Notes under the pieces: model-generated
Database searches by the model: none
Seen by the model: the letters and a program-made list of their open reading frames with translations, nothing else
Told to the model about the DNA's origin: nothing
Assembly (NCBI GenBank): GCA_023159155.1
Contig: JAJNNX010000048.1
Location: forward strand, 124,001-188,000
Direction: 5' to 3'
DNA: 64,000 nucleotides
Origin: Ustulina deusta
Lineage: Eukaryota; Ascomycota; Sordariomycetes; Xylariales; Xylariaceae
Shown here: piece by piece, positions 1 through 13,405 of the stretch
How the letters are laid out: each line of letters starts with the position of its first letter
How positions within the stretch are numbered: the stretch's first letter is position 1
Program-made: the position numbers and the translations under genes

Positions 1-331
1 GGATGTACCTACTTTGAGACTTGGAATTTCTACATACATATATAGTGGCGAGTGGTGCTGGCCCATCCGACAATAGGTACCTACCTAGTACGCATAATGG
101 GGCTGCGTCGTGCAGCTGCAGAGTTGTACGTGTATACCGGAGTGGTAGACGCTGCAGTAGCAAGCCGCTTTTATCCGCCCTCCTTTCTCTGTACCGATCT
201 TTTACTACTCTCCTTTTCACTGCGTTGTCTATTACTTTTGCTACCTTGACCACTAGATGTTAGGTTTGGCATTTTAGAATAGAAGGGGTTTGCAATAACA
301 ACGTGAACTTTCTTTAGAAATATATTCTAGC
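1..331. other. Intergenic, no gene seen
   Basis: Non-coding sequence at the window edge. It contains TAGGTACCTACCTAG-type sequence near positions 74-91, the same short motif that is dense at 16.56-17.65 kb. No supported coding region. Confidence 0.5.
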
Positions 332-1560
332 ATGCTGCTTACTCTAAACATTTCATTACTTCGACGTGATAACCAGGAATTTACGTCTGTGATGCTGAAC
401 AGTACACAGACGGTCCTGGATAATGTTTCCGACACTGTCTGGGAGTGTATGATGGAACAAGGGTCGTCTGTTGCACTTCGCAACGCAGAATTCGGGGAAA
501 TATCCGTGCCAGATTACTTCATTAATGTATTCTTTGGGCTGTCTCGCCTTTCGGAGCATGGCGGCGATAGGATGAACGTCCCAGATTTTTTTGCACCCTC
601 TGGTCCGGATGAGTTGTGGTTTTGCCTTGCCCCTGAATCGGATAATGAGCCGTGTACATCTGAAGATCAGTGGAGGGAAGATTTCAAACAGGGCCAGGAG
701 AAGAGCTGTCAATTTGTCGAACCACTACCTGACGAGGGAGTCGGTAGTGAGCAAGGTGTACCAGGAATGTATCTTGTTCAAACCTTTCTCAAGAGTTTCG
801 TTGGGCCCCTCCCGGCCTATAAGTACACTAAATTCACACAGCCAGACGACGAAATTCGGCGACTGAAAACTGAGACAAGGAGGCTAAGGCCGAAAACTGA
901 GCTATTTGGAACTGTCACTATATACAAACGATCAAATGCACTAGCTTACAAGGCCCTATCATACACATGGGGAGATGAACTAAACAACTGTATATTCAAG
1001 ATCTGGCAGAGAGAGCCCAGCGAAAGCATTCCTTGCGGAAGCAGAGTTACTATATCCTGCAGCAATACTAAACTCAACGGCCCATTAAATCTGAAAGATT
1101 CATCCGGCAGCTATCTCAAGTATCTGCATTCTCCTCATCATTTCATGATTACGAAAAAACTTCGGAGAAGCTTTACAGGGTTGTGTACGTCAAATCGATT
1201 GCTAGTGCGATTAATGCTTTGTTTATGTTTGGATTGATGTTATATGTATCAATCAAACTGATCCAGAGGAAAAAGGGCACCAAGTGAAGAACATGGATCG
1301 CATCTACAAGCAAGCTTGCCAAACAATGATATGACTCAGCAGCATGTCTGCTGATGTCATGCCAGTGATTGATTTGGTCAGCAACTTTACTAGTCGAGGG
1401 AATAAAGGACCCAACTTCGACGTTTACGAAGAAGGCAACCCCAAAAGAACAGTGGGCGCGCTCTGGCAGATCTCTTAAGTCGACCATGATTTTCTAGAAG
1501 GTGGATCATACAAGATGTCGTTTTTTTCCAAAGCAAAAGTTCTTTTATCCCCCTGTCATC
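332..1560 (+). pseudogene. Degenerate HET-domain (heterokaryon incompatibility) gene
   Basis: HET proteins trigger cell death after fusion of incompatible hyphae; this copy looks dead. An open frame runs 332-1237 and carries the HET opening motif (YKALSYTWGDE) near residue 210, preceded by the usual YKYTKFTQPDDEIR-type lead. It then closes early. The next HET block (WIDVICINQTDPEE..., followed by QVKNMDRIY) is intact in another frame from about 1221 to 1345. It ends in TGA exactly where the family has the Trp of a WLG-like motif. A third block, about 1460-1530, is back in the first frame and reads RP-stop-FSRRWIIQD, with TGA again replacing the conserved Trp of RPWFSR. So there are at least two frame changes and two Trp-to-stop changes. 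The true start may be an inner Met near 769. The 3' end abuts the opposite-strand gene ending at 1563. The family call is firm; the exact limits are not. Confidence 0.8.
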
Positions 1561-1562
1561 CA

Positions 1563-4395
1563 TCACCCGAAAGATGCCTTCCGAGTAATCGCGCCGTCTA
1601 GTGGCATGCCTGCTGTCAGCCGCGCCCACGTGTCGACCCGCCAGATATACACGAACCAGCGGTCCGCCGAGATTTCATCTACGACATCGCTCCGGAGCCA
1701 GAACCCGGCCGTGTTCGTCTTCCGGACCCATGAGAAGGTCGATAGGACCTTGATGCCGTCGGTACGGATGGCGCGAGCCGACGTCGTCGTGTCGCCCTTC
1801 TCGTCGTCGAGGAGCACCGCCCGCAGGTTGCGCGGCAGGTCCCCATACTTGCGCTGGTTCCAGAACACGAGCACGAAGTGTGGGTAGTTCAGGTCGGACG
1901 CCGTGAAGTCGGGAAAATGGATCGAGTACTCGCTGATGCCGCCCAGGGGAGGCAATAAGTCTCTCGCCAGCACGAGCGTACCAGCGGGCCAGACGCCGCG
2001 CCACATGGCTGCCAGGCTCGTGAACTCGTCGGTCCACGGCCGCACGCAGATCGTCTTGGAGTCGTGGGTTCGATTGATAGCGCCCGGCGTGAGATCGTCT
2101 TTCCTCGGGGCGCGCGCCGGCGTTGTGATCTCGCCCGACGCAACGGCGGACACGATGCTGGATATCCAATGGGACGGGTATCCAAGCTCGGCGACGAGAC
2201 CGAGCAATCTCATGAACGCGGTCATGTTGAGCGGCGCGTAGACCAGCGTTATGTCCGGTACGGAACGAGGGAATGGGAGGCATAGCTTGCAGAAGTGGGA
2301 ATAGAGCCACCAGAACAGCTTCTCACGAGGCAACCGCTCGGTGAGCACGAGTTTGCGCCGGCCGACGCTCTCCCAAATCTTGTAGTCTGCCATGACCATG
2401 AATCTAATCAAATCGGTAAATTTACCGGAGCGCGTTAGGGGCGAGAGCGTGACCGCAAAGTGCTTTTGAATCAAGTCTCGATCATACATCAGGAGGTGCT
2501 CGGCGTTGAAATGCTCGATGCTACGCCATCGTGGTGGGTTCCGCAATACGTTTGACGTCAGTCCGGTCCCTTTTCCTTGCTTGAGGAGTGGAACGGCATA
2601 CATGAAGCTCGTCAAGGTCCCTCCGACATAATCGCTACGCCCTGGTCAGCTTGTCTGCATATACATATAGTGAGGTTTTTCGAAACACATGACTAAACAG
2701 ATGGACATACGGAATGTTGCTCATGTGGATGACGTGGTACTCCTTCGGCGATTTTGGACCAGGTCGCTGGAAGTGATCATAACGAATGCGCTCCAGAACA
2801 TCCATCATATCCCCAACGACGACCTCAATAATTACTTCGTCTTGGAAGCGATCGAGGACCTGAAGCACCGGGCTGAAGAAGCTCGTCACGAAAGAGATGG
2901 CGTCGGGACCCTTGGCCTTCATCTCCTGCATGTTCCTCGCTTTGCTCAAGGCTTCTATGATTGAGAAGGGGTCAAACGACAAATCGGGAGGACCCTGCTC
3001 CTCTTTGTTTACTTCCCAGTCGAAATCAATCAGGGTCGGGTTGATGGACCAATACACATCGAGATGGTGTCTGATTTGTTTGCGAAGCTCTAGACTGCAG
3101 CCATTCCGGTACTCAGAAACGAGATGCGCCAGCTCCGGCTCCGTGTTCTCCAAGATTTCTCGAGGAGGCAGAATAACTGAGAAGTCCTCGAAGAAGCGGT
3201 GTTCTAGTTCGCATTCGGGAATGTGAAACCATTCGCCGCTGCTCATGTCCCGACTCGGGGGTGCATCCTCCCGGCCGAAGGATATCTGTCTCCTCACTTG
3301 TGCGGTCGGGTACATCGTCTTCGGGACTCCCTTCCATTGGCGGATGATGGTGTCTAGCGGCTTCATCTGCGCTGTCTGTATGTGTACCCACTTGAATGGG
3401 TTCTGCTCGTTTTGGAGCTTCGACCCGAGCCTTCCAGCCACATCGTAGAACTTTGCTGCTACGTCGGGCGGTAGGAGCTGGGCGCAGAAGAGATAAGCCA
3501 GAGGTAGTAAAGAGGTGGAGGCCTCGCAACGGTCGGAAGCAGGGTCGCCGGCTTCTTGCATCAGGGAGAGGAAGATCAAGACCCGGGCCAACACAGCGGG
3601 CTTGTGGTCGAGGATGGTAAAGTGGACCTTCTGGGATGGGTTCTTCCTCATGGTGTAGTAATCATGGATGGTCTTGAAGAGGTGGCGGGCATCGCCGACA
3701 CCGCAGAGCATGAAAGATACGAGGGGTTCCTCGCAGCAAGAGCTGTCTAGTTGGCGAGTGAACAGCGATTCGGCGTCGTCGTGACCAGGGCCGAAGTAAT
3801 CGGGCACATCTTGGCTGATCTTGTCACCAGCAGATTCCATGATGCGGATTGTTTCCAACAACTTACATACTAGGTCTCACTCGTGGTAATCGCAGTAGCT
3901 TCTCGCGCAGCTCAGGAGCTCGAGCCAACCCGGGACCCCTAGCATCTCGTAGCGCGTACACGAGGCCGTCGAGCTCTTTCCCCGGGAGAATTTTGTCGAC
4001 CAGCTCCCCGGCCTCATCAACCTGTGCCAGATGAAGCCGTGATTTAGCAGATCGGACGAGGAGCTTCTGCGTGGTGCTCGACTGCGTGTCGGCGGCGAAC
4101 CGCGGCTTCTCCAGCGCCTTCTGTGCCGCCTCGACCGAGTCGGCGTAGGACCCGGCCTCGAAGTAGGCCGCGGACAGATTTGAGAGCGGCAATGGATCGG
4201 AGGGGTCCAATGTCGCCGCCTCATTGTAGGCCGCGATGGCTATATCGATGCCTAGGTAAGCAGACGTGTACTCGCGACGTTGGTCGACACTTTGAAGCGG
4301 TGAGTCCCACCTTCGTTCAGCGCGCCGCTCTTGTAGAGCTCATTGCCGTGCTCTCGTACCTGGGCGGCATTTTTCGGCCGGTTTTCGGCGCTCAT
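1563..4395 (-). CDS. TPR and DUF4470 domain protein (881 aa)
   Basis: Four exons: 4395-4311, 4251-3867, 3814-2711 and 2634-1563. Introns are 59, 52 and 76 bp, and the exon total is 2646 nt. The start is the ATG at 4395, giving MSAENRPKNAAQVREHG followed by a tetratricopeptide region (NELYKSG..., AAYNEAATLDPSDPLPLSN) over about residues 10-110. The next block, about residues 157-250 (DVPDYFGPGHD, then VGDARHLFKTI and HFTILDHKPAVLARVLI), matches the fungal DUF4470 domain, which often accompanies TPR or MYND segments. Splicing the last intron restores SNIPDYVGGTLTSFMYAVP, a strongly conserved stretch, which supports the gene model. The roughly 350-residue C-terminal part resembles nothing I know. 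Biochemical function is unknown; a scaffold or interaction role is only an inference from the TPRs. Confidence 0.85.
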
Positions 4396-6475
4396 CTCTC
4401 AGTAATTTCTAGGCCAGTTATAATCAGAAGCCTCCCATACAATCCAAGTCTTTTCACTCTGTTCAATTTGGGCTGTTGGATCCCTTGGCTGATTTCCAAG
4501 TTACCTGCTGATAAGAGGCGGTTATCTGAAGTCTGTGTTATGCAACAGATCCGCTGTTTTATCTTTAGGGCGCTTGGCCCTGAGTGAATCGCTTAGGCTC
4601 TCTTGCATCTGCTCCGTATCTTAGGAGCCGAGTCAAAGAGAGCTGCATCCTAGTAGCGGAAAGCGACAGAAACGACAAAAGTCCAGTCGGCAGTCGGTGA
4701 CCAGCTGTCAAGGAATTAAGACAATCAATTACAGTGCCAGAAACGAAATTACCCCAGACTATATTAGTTTCGTATTTATATTAGCCAATCGATGTCAGTC
4801 AGTCAGTCAGGTCCAAGTCTATACAGGTCAACGAAGGTTTGTGCGAAGGTCTGTGCGGCAAAGTCAGTTAAAGTAAGTAGTTAGTTACGGAGTAGAAGCG
4901 GGACCATTCGGAGCAGGAGGAGGAGCATGCCCCGGGGTTCAACTGGTCCGTTTCTCTCGATACGGTACCGTAGTGGGGTCAACACGGTGACGCCGATGGC
5001 AACACAAGAAGTAATACTATCACCCTGCCAATGGTACATGCCCCAATAAAAGATCCATTTTTTCATCGCATCCATTGTACCAAGTACGGTAGCAGAACTT
5101 CTTACTCCAATCTGGCCAGCTCTATACAAACCTTACCTAGATTGTGCAATAAATAAACTTAGCATTAACTACTACGTAAACCCTGTAGGTAGTTTCGAAA
5201 CAGAAAATACGCTCCTGTTCTTTTATATTACAAAAGGGTTATTTTTACTATTATACTTTTCTTTAACCAACATCACATTTTCCTCTTCAAATATACCTCT
5301 TGCTAATACGAACAGTTGAACACGCAATACTAATAGTAGCATTATAGTAAACACGAACAACTTTGCTTTAGTTTATTATAGCTTTTAATTACTGCGCACT
5401 AACTATAGGTATATTTACGATCTGTACCTCTTCAAATAATAAAAATAATGTAACAAAGAAGTACATGGCATTTACAGACGATAGACAAGACTAGAACCAC
5501 ACTGATTTCGAGTCCTACATGTGATGCATCATTTGGGAAAGACTGACGTCTTGTTGTACCCGGTCGAACCGGTCTAGTTTTTTCCTTTCGATCCTGTCAA
5601 TAGCACAGTAGCTATAACGTTATCTGAACACATAAATAAACACGGGCCCAACCAGCCACTCCGCCATCGCTGTCGATGCCTGTCAATTACCTAATTTCCA
5701 TCCTTCTTACAACTTCGCTATTCCATCCAATGCTGAGACAGATCCCAAAACCTCCAGTCCTGGCGGCTTTTACACGAACTCTTCATCATTTGTATGCAAG
5801 ATTAGACGAGCTCCACGACCACCTGATATTACCTACCCGTTCGCCCTCACTATAAATTCCAGGCTCACTATTCGGAATCCAGTGGTTAAGATATCCGCGT
5901 ATCACGAACAATGTGATTGCGTGAGGAATTTATAACTCATCAATATGTAGCCTGGCCTCGTAAAAACACCGCGTTTCTTTTTCTTGCATGCCAAAATATC
6001 TTGCTTTTTTTTGTTTTGTTCTTAGTTTAGATTCTCTTTAGAATGCAACATGCGCCTCATCTGAGACAGAGAAATCACTTTACTAGATGCGGCGTCTAGT
6101 TTAACCTAGCTCTCTTTAAGCCTGCCGTCGTTATAAGTACTTCTCTTGTGCAAAGAAAACTAGGTACTTACCAAAGTAGAGCGTTCCTCAGATATGCCCT
6201 CTAGCACTTATTAATGTTAATAAAGGCATTATTAACACAAGCGATTCCTGTTGCAGAGAAAAAAATATATATATAGATAGGTATCAAGCACTTACGTCAT
6301 TAGTCCAACAGACCCCAACCCCAGACACCGATCGCGTAGCTGATGCCGCTGGTGAAACTACGAAGAGCTACACCCACCCTTCGTCATGCCCAATGCCTGG
6401 CCACGCTAAAATGAGCAACAATCAATATGCATCCCCTTTTCTTCGTCGTATTCCTCATCCTGAGGTGTTCAAACC
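4396..6475. other. 2.1-kb intergenic region, no gene seen
   Basis: No conserved coding frame on either strand. The first 400 bp are the upstream region of the TPR/DUF4470 gene and contain a small GTCAGTCAGTCAGTCAG tandem tract near 4796-4810. From about 5150 to 6260 the sequence is AT-rich, with runs of A/T and short TA repeats (near 6263-6280). It probably includes the 3' flank of the polymerase gene that ends at 6476. Confidence 0.5.
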
Positions 6476-9400
6476 TTAGAGACTTCCCAGCACCTCGCTA
6501 ACAAGCGCAGCCAACATCCTCAGACCGAACCACTCTGCAACCCCTCCGTACACGCCCAACTTCCTGACCACATCCTCTCTCTTGATACTCTCGCCCCAAG
6601 GACCCGAGCACGTGCAATGCTCCATAAACTCATTCAACCTGACATTTCCACACCGTCCACACTTGACATCTTGGGTAGTCCACTCGACGATCCACGAATC
6701 TACATCCGCGAGGAGTCGTTCCTCAATTCGCAACTTGCTAAACTCAGTGCCACAAAAGGTACAACTCCACGGTTTTGCCGCTGCTGCCTTCCGAATTTCC
6801 CCTGCGGATATACCCTCCAAGGCACCGCCATTTGCGGCGAGGGAGGTAGAGAGCGCCGATAAATCAGGCAGTAGGCTCTCATCACGACACAAGTCCCAGT
6901 CACGCGCAAGCGTGCACTCGGCGCAGCTCCACTGTGGGATCTTGAGCGAAGCACTTGGGTTCACGAACGTGCCATCGCGGCTGAATTCACGAACATCGAA
7001 GAGCGCTAACAACTCACGGCGTAGCAGACGCGCATCGTTCGTGATGTTTTTGTCGAGGGATAGTACTTGCATGAGCGATTTTACAAGCTCGAGAACCGCG
7101 TTCTCAGTCCCGTTCCTCTGCGCTTGCGACTGTAAGTGCTTCAGATGCGGATGCGGGTTATGACTTCCGCTGTTGCCCGGAAGCAACGGGAACGACCAGT
7201 CGGACGCAAGTTCGGGGTGTAAGAGTTCACGAGCCCGCGTTGAGATAAGGGACTGGATCTCTTTCTTAAGCGGACGCTCAAATGTCTTGGTGAGTATGAT
7301 CTGAGGCCGATCCGTGTCATTAACGTCAGTGCTTTGTGTGAGGTTACGGAAGGGTAGTTGTGTAAGTCGTGGTGTGGATTCCGGGTCTCCATTATGTGGG
7401 TGTTTAATGCCATGCATAAGTTGGATGAACTCGATGACCCAGTGCTGGAAGGTGTCCTGAAGTCTGAGGGGTAAAAATGTCTTCATCTGCCAGCACATGA
7501 TGGTCTCGAGGTTCTGCTCCTGGGCCTCGACAACTTCCTGGCAGGCTTTCCCACCATAATTGAACTCATCGTACCAGACTAGATAGTCCCAGTACTCTTT
7601 AATCTCTAGATCGATGAAATGGAAGAGCGGTTTGCTCTTGATGCTTTTGAGAATGTATTGACTATAGGCGTAAGCATTGCCTACTTCTGACTTCGTCGTT
7701 TGTAACAGCAGTCGATTCGAGTTCGCAAATACGACCTGTGACCCAACCCGGCGGAAATCTGCCATCAATTGTAGGAGAGCTTTGCGGCTCATCATCTGTA
7801 CGTAGTAATGTAGGGCACGGTCGTACATAAACGAGTCTGGTGATTCAACCCACCGGACGAGATGCTGTACGAGGATATCGGCCATCGGACTGCCCTTGCA
7901 GGCTTCAGCCCACCACGACTTCACCATCTCACGGAGCACAAGAACACCGGCATTGGCAAAGGCAGAATCCGAGTGGAGCATCTCGGAGCCATCTGCCGGG
8001 GCCGCATCGGAGGCAGGGTTGAAAGAGATGGAATCAGCGCCCTCGAGTTCGTTGATAAGGGACGAAGTGAGAATTGTGTTAACTGCAAGGTTACGGACCT
8101 CGAGGTCAATACACACAGATGCGTAGGTGCCAGGGTTATTAGCCGACGGCATTACAACAGTATCGAGAGGACCGGTAACATCATCCTGTTCGTAACCAGC
8201 ATGGTCTGGTCTTGACCCTGGCGACCACCATAGGACGACATTATTCTTCTGCAGCCGTCTGGCATACGCAACATCGATGAGGAACCTAGGATCATCTCGT
8301 TCTAAATTGCAAAGGGGTATATCACCGTACCTTGCAAGAGCTGTGAGGTGAAGTACCCAAGAACCAAGGCTTAAATAGTGTGAAACGAGTCGCTTGGCAA
8401 CAACGGATTGCCAACCAAGCGGTGGGAGGGAGCTGTCTGCCTGGTCATATCTCAAAGGGAGAATCGGGAATTCTGCGAGAATAGGAACATCGTGGACGAG
8501 TAAATTACGTTGAGAGGACTGGAGAACGAGCATCATTGGCCTAATCTCGTCCTTCTTCATCTTCTTGACAAGATCACCGATTTCTAAGTGAGCTTTCCTC
8601 CGCGTTGTCACCTGTGTGACTTTGAAGTTTAGCTTCTCTTGGTATTTAAAGCATTCTTGCCAATTGCTTTCTTGGTCTTCCCGCAATCTTCGCAAGCGCA
8701 TTTCGTTGTAAATTTTCGTGACATTAGGTAGCTCTGAGTTGGCATCTTTGCTCCTCTGTAGAATAATAATGTGCGCTTGGTCGCTCGTTGCGGAGAAGAG
8801 ACCGAATATTTGTCGCTCTCCTGCTGTGATGTGGGATATGTATACATAAGTAAGGGGGTTTGAGTCAAGATATGCTTTTGGTTTGAGTGGCCGCGTCAAC
8901 CCAGAAAGGTCGAATCCTTCCTCGAGTCCTTTGCCCAAAACACCAGGTTGGCTCTCATCGATCGTGCAAAGATTGCCAAGTTGAAGAACGGCTCGCATAT
9001 TTAGCGGAACTTGCTTCTCATACACCCCTTCAACACTAGCATGGTTGAACAATAATGAAAATTTGTCAGCTTCGGCAAAATATATATCTTCCGGAACGGT
9101 GATCTTGAAGAGATGAGCTGAGGGGTGGCCGTTGGGAAGCGTGTGTGTGACTTGCTCAACGTCACAGCCCTCAACCTCTATATCGGGCAGGTCTTTCCCT
9201 TTCAGGTTGAGAAATACTTGACGTGGGACCTTAATTTTGAGCGCATGTATCCTTGCGTCGATCAAGACGAATGCAGTCACTATCCCGGGGTTGTCTGTTG
9301 TTCGAAGTTGTAGAAGTTGCCAGGTATTTCTGAAGGTAACCTCGGCTTGATTGCGGAATGTTTGCTGAATATTGCTGCCAACATTACCTCGTCGGTCTCC

Positions 9401-12400
9401 GAAAAGATGCCGGCGACGTATACGAGCCTGCTTCTGAATTTTCCACTTCTTCTTCTGATACTCTAAGAAGGCTGGGTAGTCTTCGGATGGATCTGGCATA
9501 ACCTTTGGGAGAGCTGCAAAAGGGTCCTGGCTTTCCTTCTCGGGCTCGGGGGATTTGCGCTTGGAAACCATGGGTGCTATTTGAGAGGCATTTATGACAG
9601 CAGTCGTGCTTTTTGGCTTGAGTAGCCTTGCCCCATAATCTTCGAGGTCGTCTAATCTAGGGCCGTTGAGATTTGTTATATCACCCAGAGGCTCTTTCGT
9701 GAACAGATCGGTGAGCTTCTTCTGCTTCATCTTGTCATCCTTGATGTTGATTCTCCTTTGAAGCCAATCTGGATGTGCGACACGCGGCACTGGGTTGCGG
9801 ACTTTCTGTAAGGCCGCTGGAATTGTGATCAATTTTTGAATGACAGATCCAAGACGCTCAAGGTAGTAATCCCAGTCGAGCAATGCTCGTGGATCCATGT
9901 CAGAGGGCTCTTCCTTCAGCCACTTTGTTAGAAATCTCCGCTTGATCTCAGGCTCAGCGGAAAAAATAGCTACTGGTACTGCTCGTTCGGTGACTGGAGC
10001 ATTACGAGGCCTGGCGCAGATAATGTATTTGCAGTTCAGCCCCTTGTCTTTGACCATCTGCTCTCCCAAGAATTCGGCTAGGCGCTTAGCGGTGGTAATT
10101 GAAGTCGATTTCTGACTACCATATTCTTCAAGCGTCTTACTCATGCTTCGGTTTTCACAGATGAGGTCGATAAACTCCTCGTCGGCTAGCGTCGATCCCT
10201 TGCTGTATAGCACATCCAGCCATTTGTTTGCAACCTTTGCCACGGCAGCATAACACTCGCTTAATGTGCTGCCTTCTAAGAAGAACTTGAAGATCTGTTG
10301 CTGGAAAATCTTGATGAGCTTTAGCTCACCTCTTCGCTTGACTTCGAAACCTTTGAGCTCTGCCAGACTTCCATCGTCGTTGAAAACAGCATAACGCTTC
10401 TTCAAATTCTTGTCTTCTTCTTTAGACGTAGGAAGAACCATCGCCTTGTATGGGCCATCAACTTCGAAGAAGATGGAGTTGTCACTAGTGGTTTCATATT
10501 TGAACGTCTTCTTGTCCGTCAGTGTTTGGTACTGGTGATTTGTGAACTTGGCGTGCACCAAATGGTTCAACATAACGCAAGGGTAAGAGATCGCCAGCTT
10601 CTTGCCATTCTTAAGTTTGAACGCAAAATTCTCTGGAAATGTGGCGGGCAGCATGCACCAGATACCATCAGTGTCCAGTTCAAGAGGGCGTCCAAGCCTT
10701 TCAACTAGCGATCTAGCCAACTGGATGATTGTTGCACCTGTCAAGCAGGTGACGCCAGCCATTTCCATGGAATACCACCTTGAACCCTTCCGCATGACGT
10801 AGCCGTAGAACGAGTTTAGAATGACCTTATGAGCAAGTTGCAACGAGTCATATAGAACGATCATCTTCTTTGCATTCTCGACGTCTTGACCGGGAGCGCC
10901 AGAAGACTTAAGTGCGTCTGTTTTTCCTTTCCATACTTTTGCTTTTCCCTTATAATCGTACCTGCGATCTCGGAAGTCGCGTACCGTGTCGATGTAGAAG
11001 GGGTTCTCGCGCTGACATATGATAGCTTCCCGAACAATTGTCGTTTGATCACGGATCTTATGGTACACTTTCTGGCTGTAGAGGGTTAATCGCTTCCTGA
11101 TGAGCCCAGCTTGTTCATCTTCCGTCAAATCTTGGAAGGTTCTCATTGGCCCGTTCGGCCATTTGCTGGGAAACTTCTCGTTCTCTAACGCATGTCTAAT
11201 CATGTTGTACTCGTCTCGTTTGGCAGGAAGGTATTCTCCTCTCCAGGCCCAGGGAAGCCTCCGGTCACATGTCTTTCCGGGTCTGTTGAAGTCGCAGGCG
11301 GCGCAATCTGATTCCTGGATCATAGAATCTGGCTGTAGCCGGTTTGTCGTCATAATATTGGGGTACATAGATGCCACATCTAGATGATATATCAACGGTC
11401 GTTCATTTCGGTTTGGGGTTTCCTTCAACTGGTTTAGGCATGCTGCAATCTGACTCCTGACTTCGTCGTAGTTGGTGACATCGTCAAGGGATTTTTTCTC
11501 CTCGACTTCTATGGAAAATTTCAGCGCCGCGTCAAGGTCACGAAGAAGTTCGTCAACAGCACCAGTGTCCACTGCAAAGTTGACGGGAATGTCTGCGCGA
11601 AAAACGCCTGCTTCAATGCTTTCGACGTGACCACCAACGTAAGTCTCCGCGTCAAGCAAATGCCCATCCCAGAATGATTCTTTTGGGGACACGTGCTTAT
11701 TGGGCAATACAATCTCGCCTTGGTATGCTTGGACCATCAGCAGCATCTCACATAGAGTACCCGTTCCCTTTCGTAGCACATCGTCGCCTCCAAGCGGCAA
11801 GATTGTACACAACGAGAAGATAAAAGGATGTATGTACTTCATGTACAGGTAATATGTGGCAACAGCATCTGAGACGGAATACTCGGCAAGAGTCTGTGGT
11901 CTCTCACTTGCGTATGGTGTCATCAATTCCGGATCGAGCTCGTCCGGATCGTACCCAAGCTTGGCGACAGTGACGGCTTTCAGGCCTCGGCTTCCCTGTG
12001 GTAGATAGGAATCTCGGTTGACCCAGGCAAAGCAATCCATGTGAACGCCATATGTGCATTTGTAAATGTCTTCGCTGTCCTTTCTCCATCCGATCTCGCG
12101 GTACATATCAATGCCATTGACGCTCGCTCGGGTTTCGACGAAGGGCCAGTCGAAAAAGTCACCGTTGTAAGTGGCGATGACCGTTGGCCTGGCTTCTTTG
12201 ATGTGCAAAAAGAATCTTTCGATCAACGCTTTTTCGTCGGGCTCGTTGAAAATCATGAATGGGCCGGGATATTCAGGTTTGGGCGTATACTCGAAATCGG
12301 CAATATCTTCGGACACAATCTCGCGATTGGTGATGAGAAAACCCTGACCATCTATCATGTATGATATCATCATAATCTGGTCTATCGCGGCGTCAGGGAA

Positions 12401-13405
12401 CTTGAGCGGCAGCTTGGTAGTCTCAATATCAAACGCCATGATGACTGGGTCTGCTTGAACTAAACGCTCCTCGTTGAGGGCTATGGTGGTAATCCCATGT
12501 TTCGCCTCTACCAAGTACCATCTGCCTACTCGAATATCTAGATGGCGTCAGCTTGGAAGCAGAGGACGAATAGCCGGGGCGCTTACTCATATCAATCATT
12601 ACTCTTACATGGTATGGGACATCAAATTCTCTAATATCGACAATGTAATCACTAGCGTCTGAAAAGGAAGCATTATGTCGTTTATCGTCATCTCGTGAAT
12701 CATCAAAGAGATCAAATCCGGCTTGCTCGCTGTGCAGATATTAGTTCTCACCCATTCGCACTATGACACCATCTCAGAAACTTACGCAGCGACCTCGGCA
12801 TATACATCCACCGCCCCCATAGCCTTGCGGTTCTTCTCCGCGATGGGCATTATATCTCTTCTAGCAGACAACAAGTCTGCAACGTTCCCAAAGCGCAACT
12901 GAAGGAATGTGCGTCGATAGCCTAACAAGTGATTTGGTATGGAAAGATCCTCTTTCTCAACTCGTTTCACGGCACGCACAACACCACCACCAGGCACGCG
13001 CTTGAGCCACTCCTCGACCTCGCTCTCACGGCCTTTACGCACAGCAATAAGAAAGTATGGCTCGTACTCGACCGTGGCCTTGAAGGTTTGCCCATCTTCT
13101 TCGATAAAGTAGCAGTCGACGGCTGCTCGGCCGCCAGGCACACGGTCATCGTCCAACCCCACAGTTGTTGGCTGCACATTCACCAACCAGCCTTCGCGTG
13201 GGCGGCCGGCTTCATACCGAGCAAAGCCCATGGATTCGTCGATCTGGGTTGCCAGGAGTGCGCGTTCGGCTTTTTCGTCGGCTGATGTGCCCTCTGTACG
13301 TGTGGAGGCAGCGAAGGTCCTTGTGCGCGAGCCGCCATGGTAGGCCTGCTTGCCCCCGCGACGAACATAGCCCTTCTGGGGCCGGCGGAGCGTTGTGTTG
13401 GACAT
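6476..13405 (-). CDS. POL2: DNA polymerase epsilon catalytic subunit (2274 aa)
   Basis: Leading-strand replicative polymerase with 3'-5' proofreading, nuclear. Three exons: 13405-12786, 12729-12587 and 12537-6476, with introns of 56 and 49 bp. Joining restores EFDVPYHVRVMIDMNIRVGRW. Exonuclease motifs are FDIETTK (D291, E293), TYNGDFFDWPF (about 377-387) and YSVSDAVATYY (D478). Polymerase motif A is DVASMYPNIM (D641), motif B is KVILNSFYGY (about 825-834) and motif C is ELDTDGIWC (D876, D878); the positions nearly match the yeast enzyme. The inactive second half is present and ends with two cysteine clusters (CAEC...C and CTFC...CGRC...CTC), which bind the accessory subunit. The start at 13405 gives MSNTTLRRPQKGY; an in-frame upstream ATG at 13561 is possible but adds unconserved sequence. 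All catalytic residues are intact. It shares a 552-bp divergent promoter with COX20. Confidence 0.98.
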
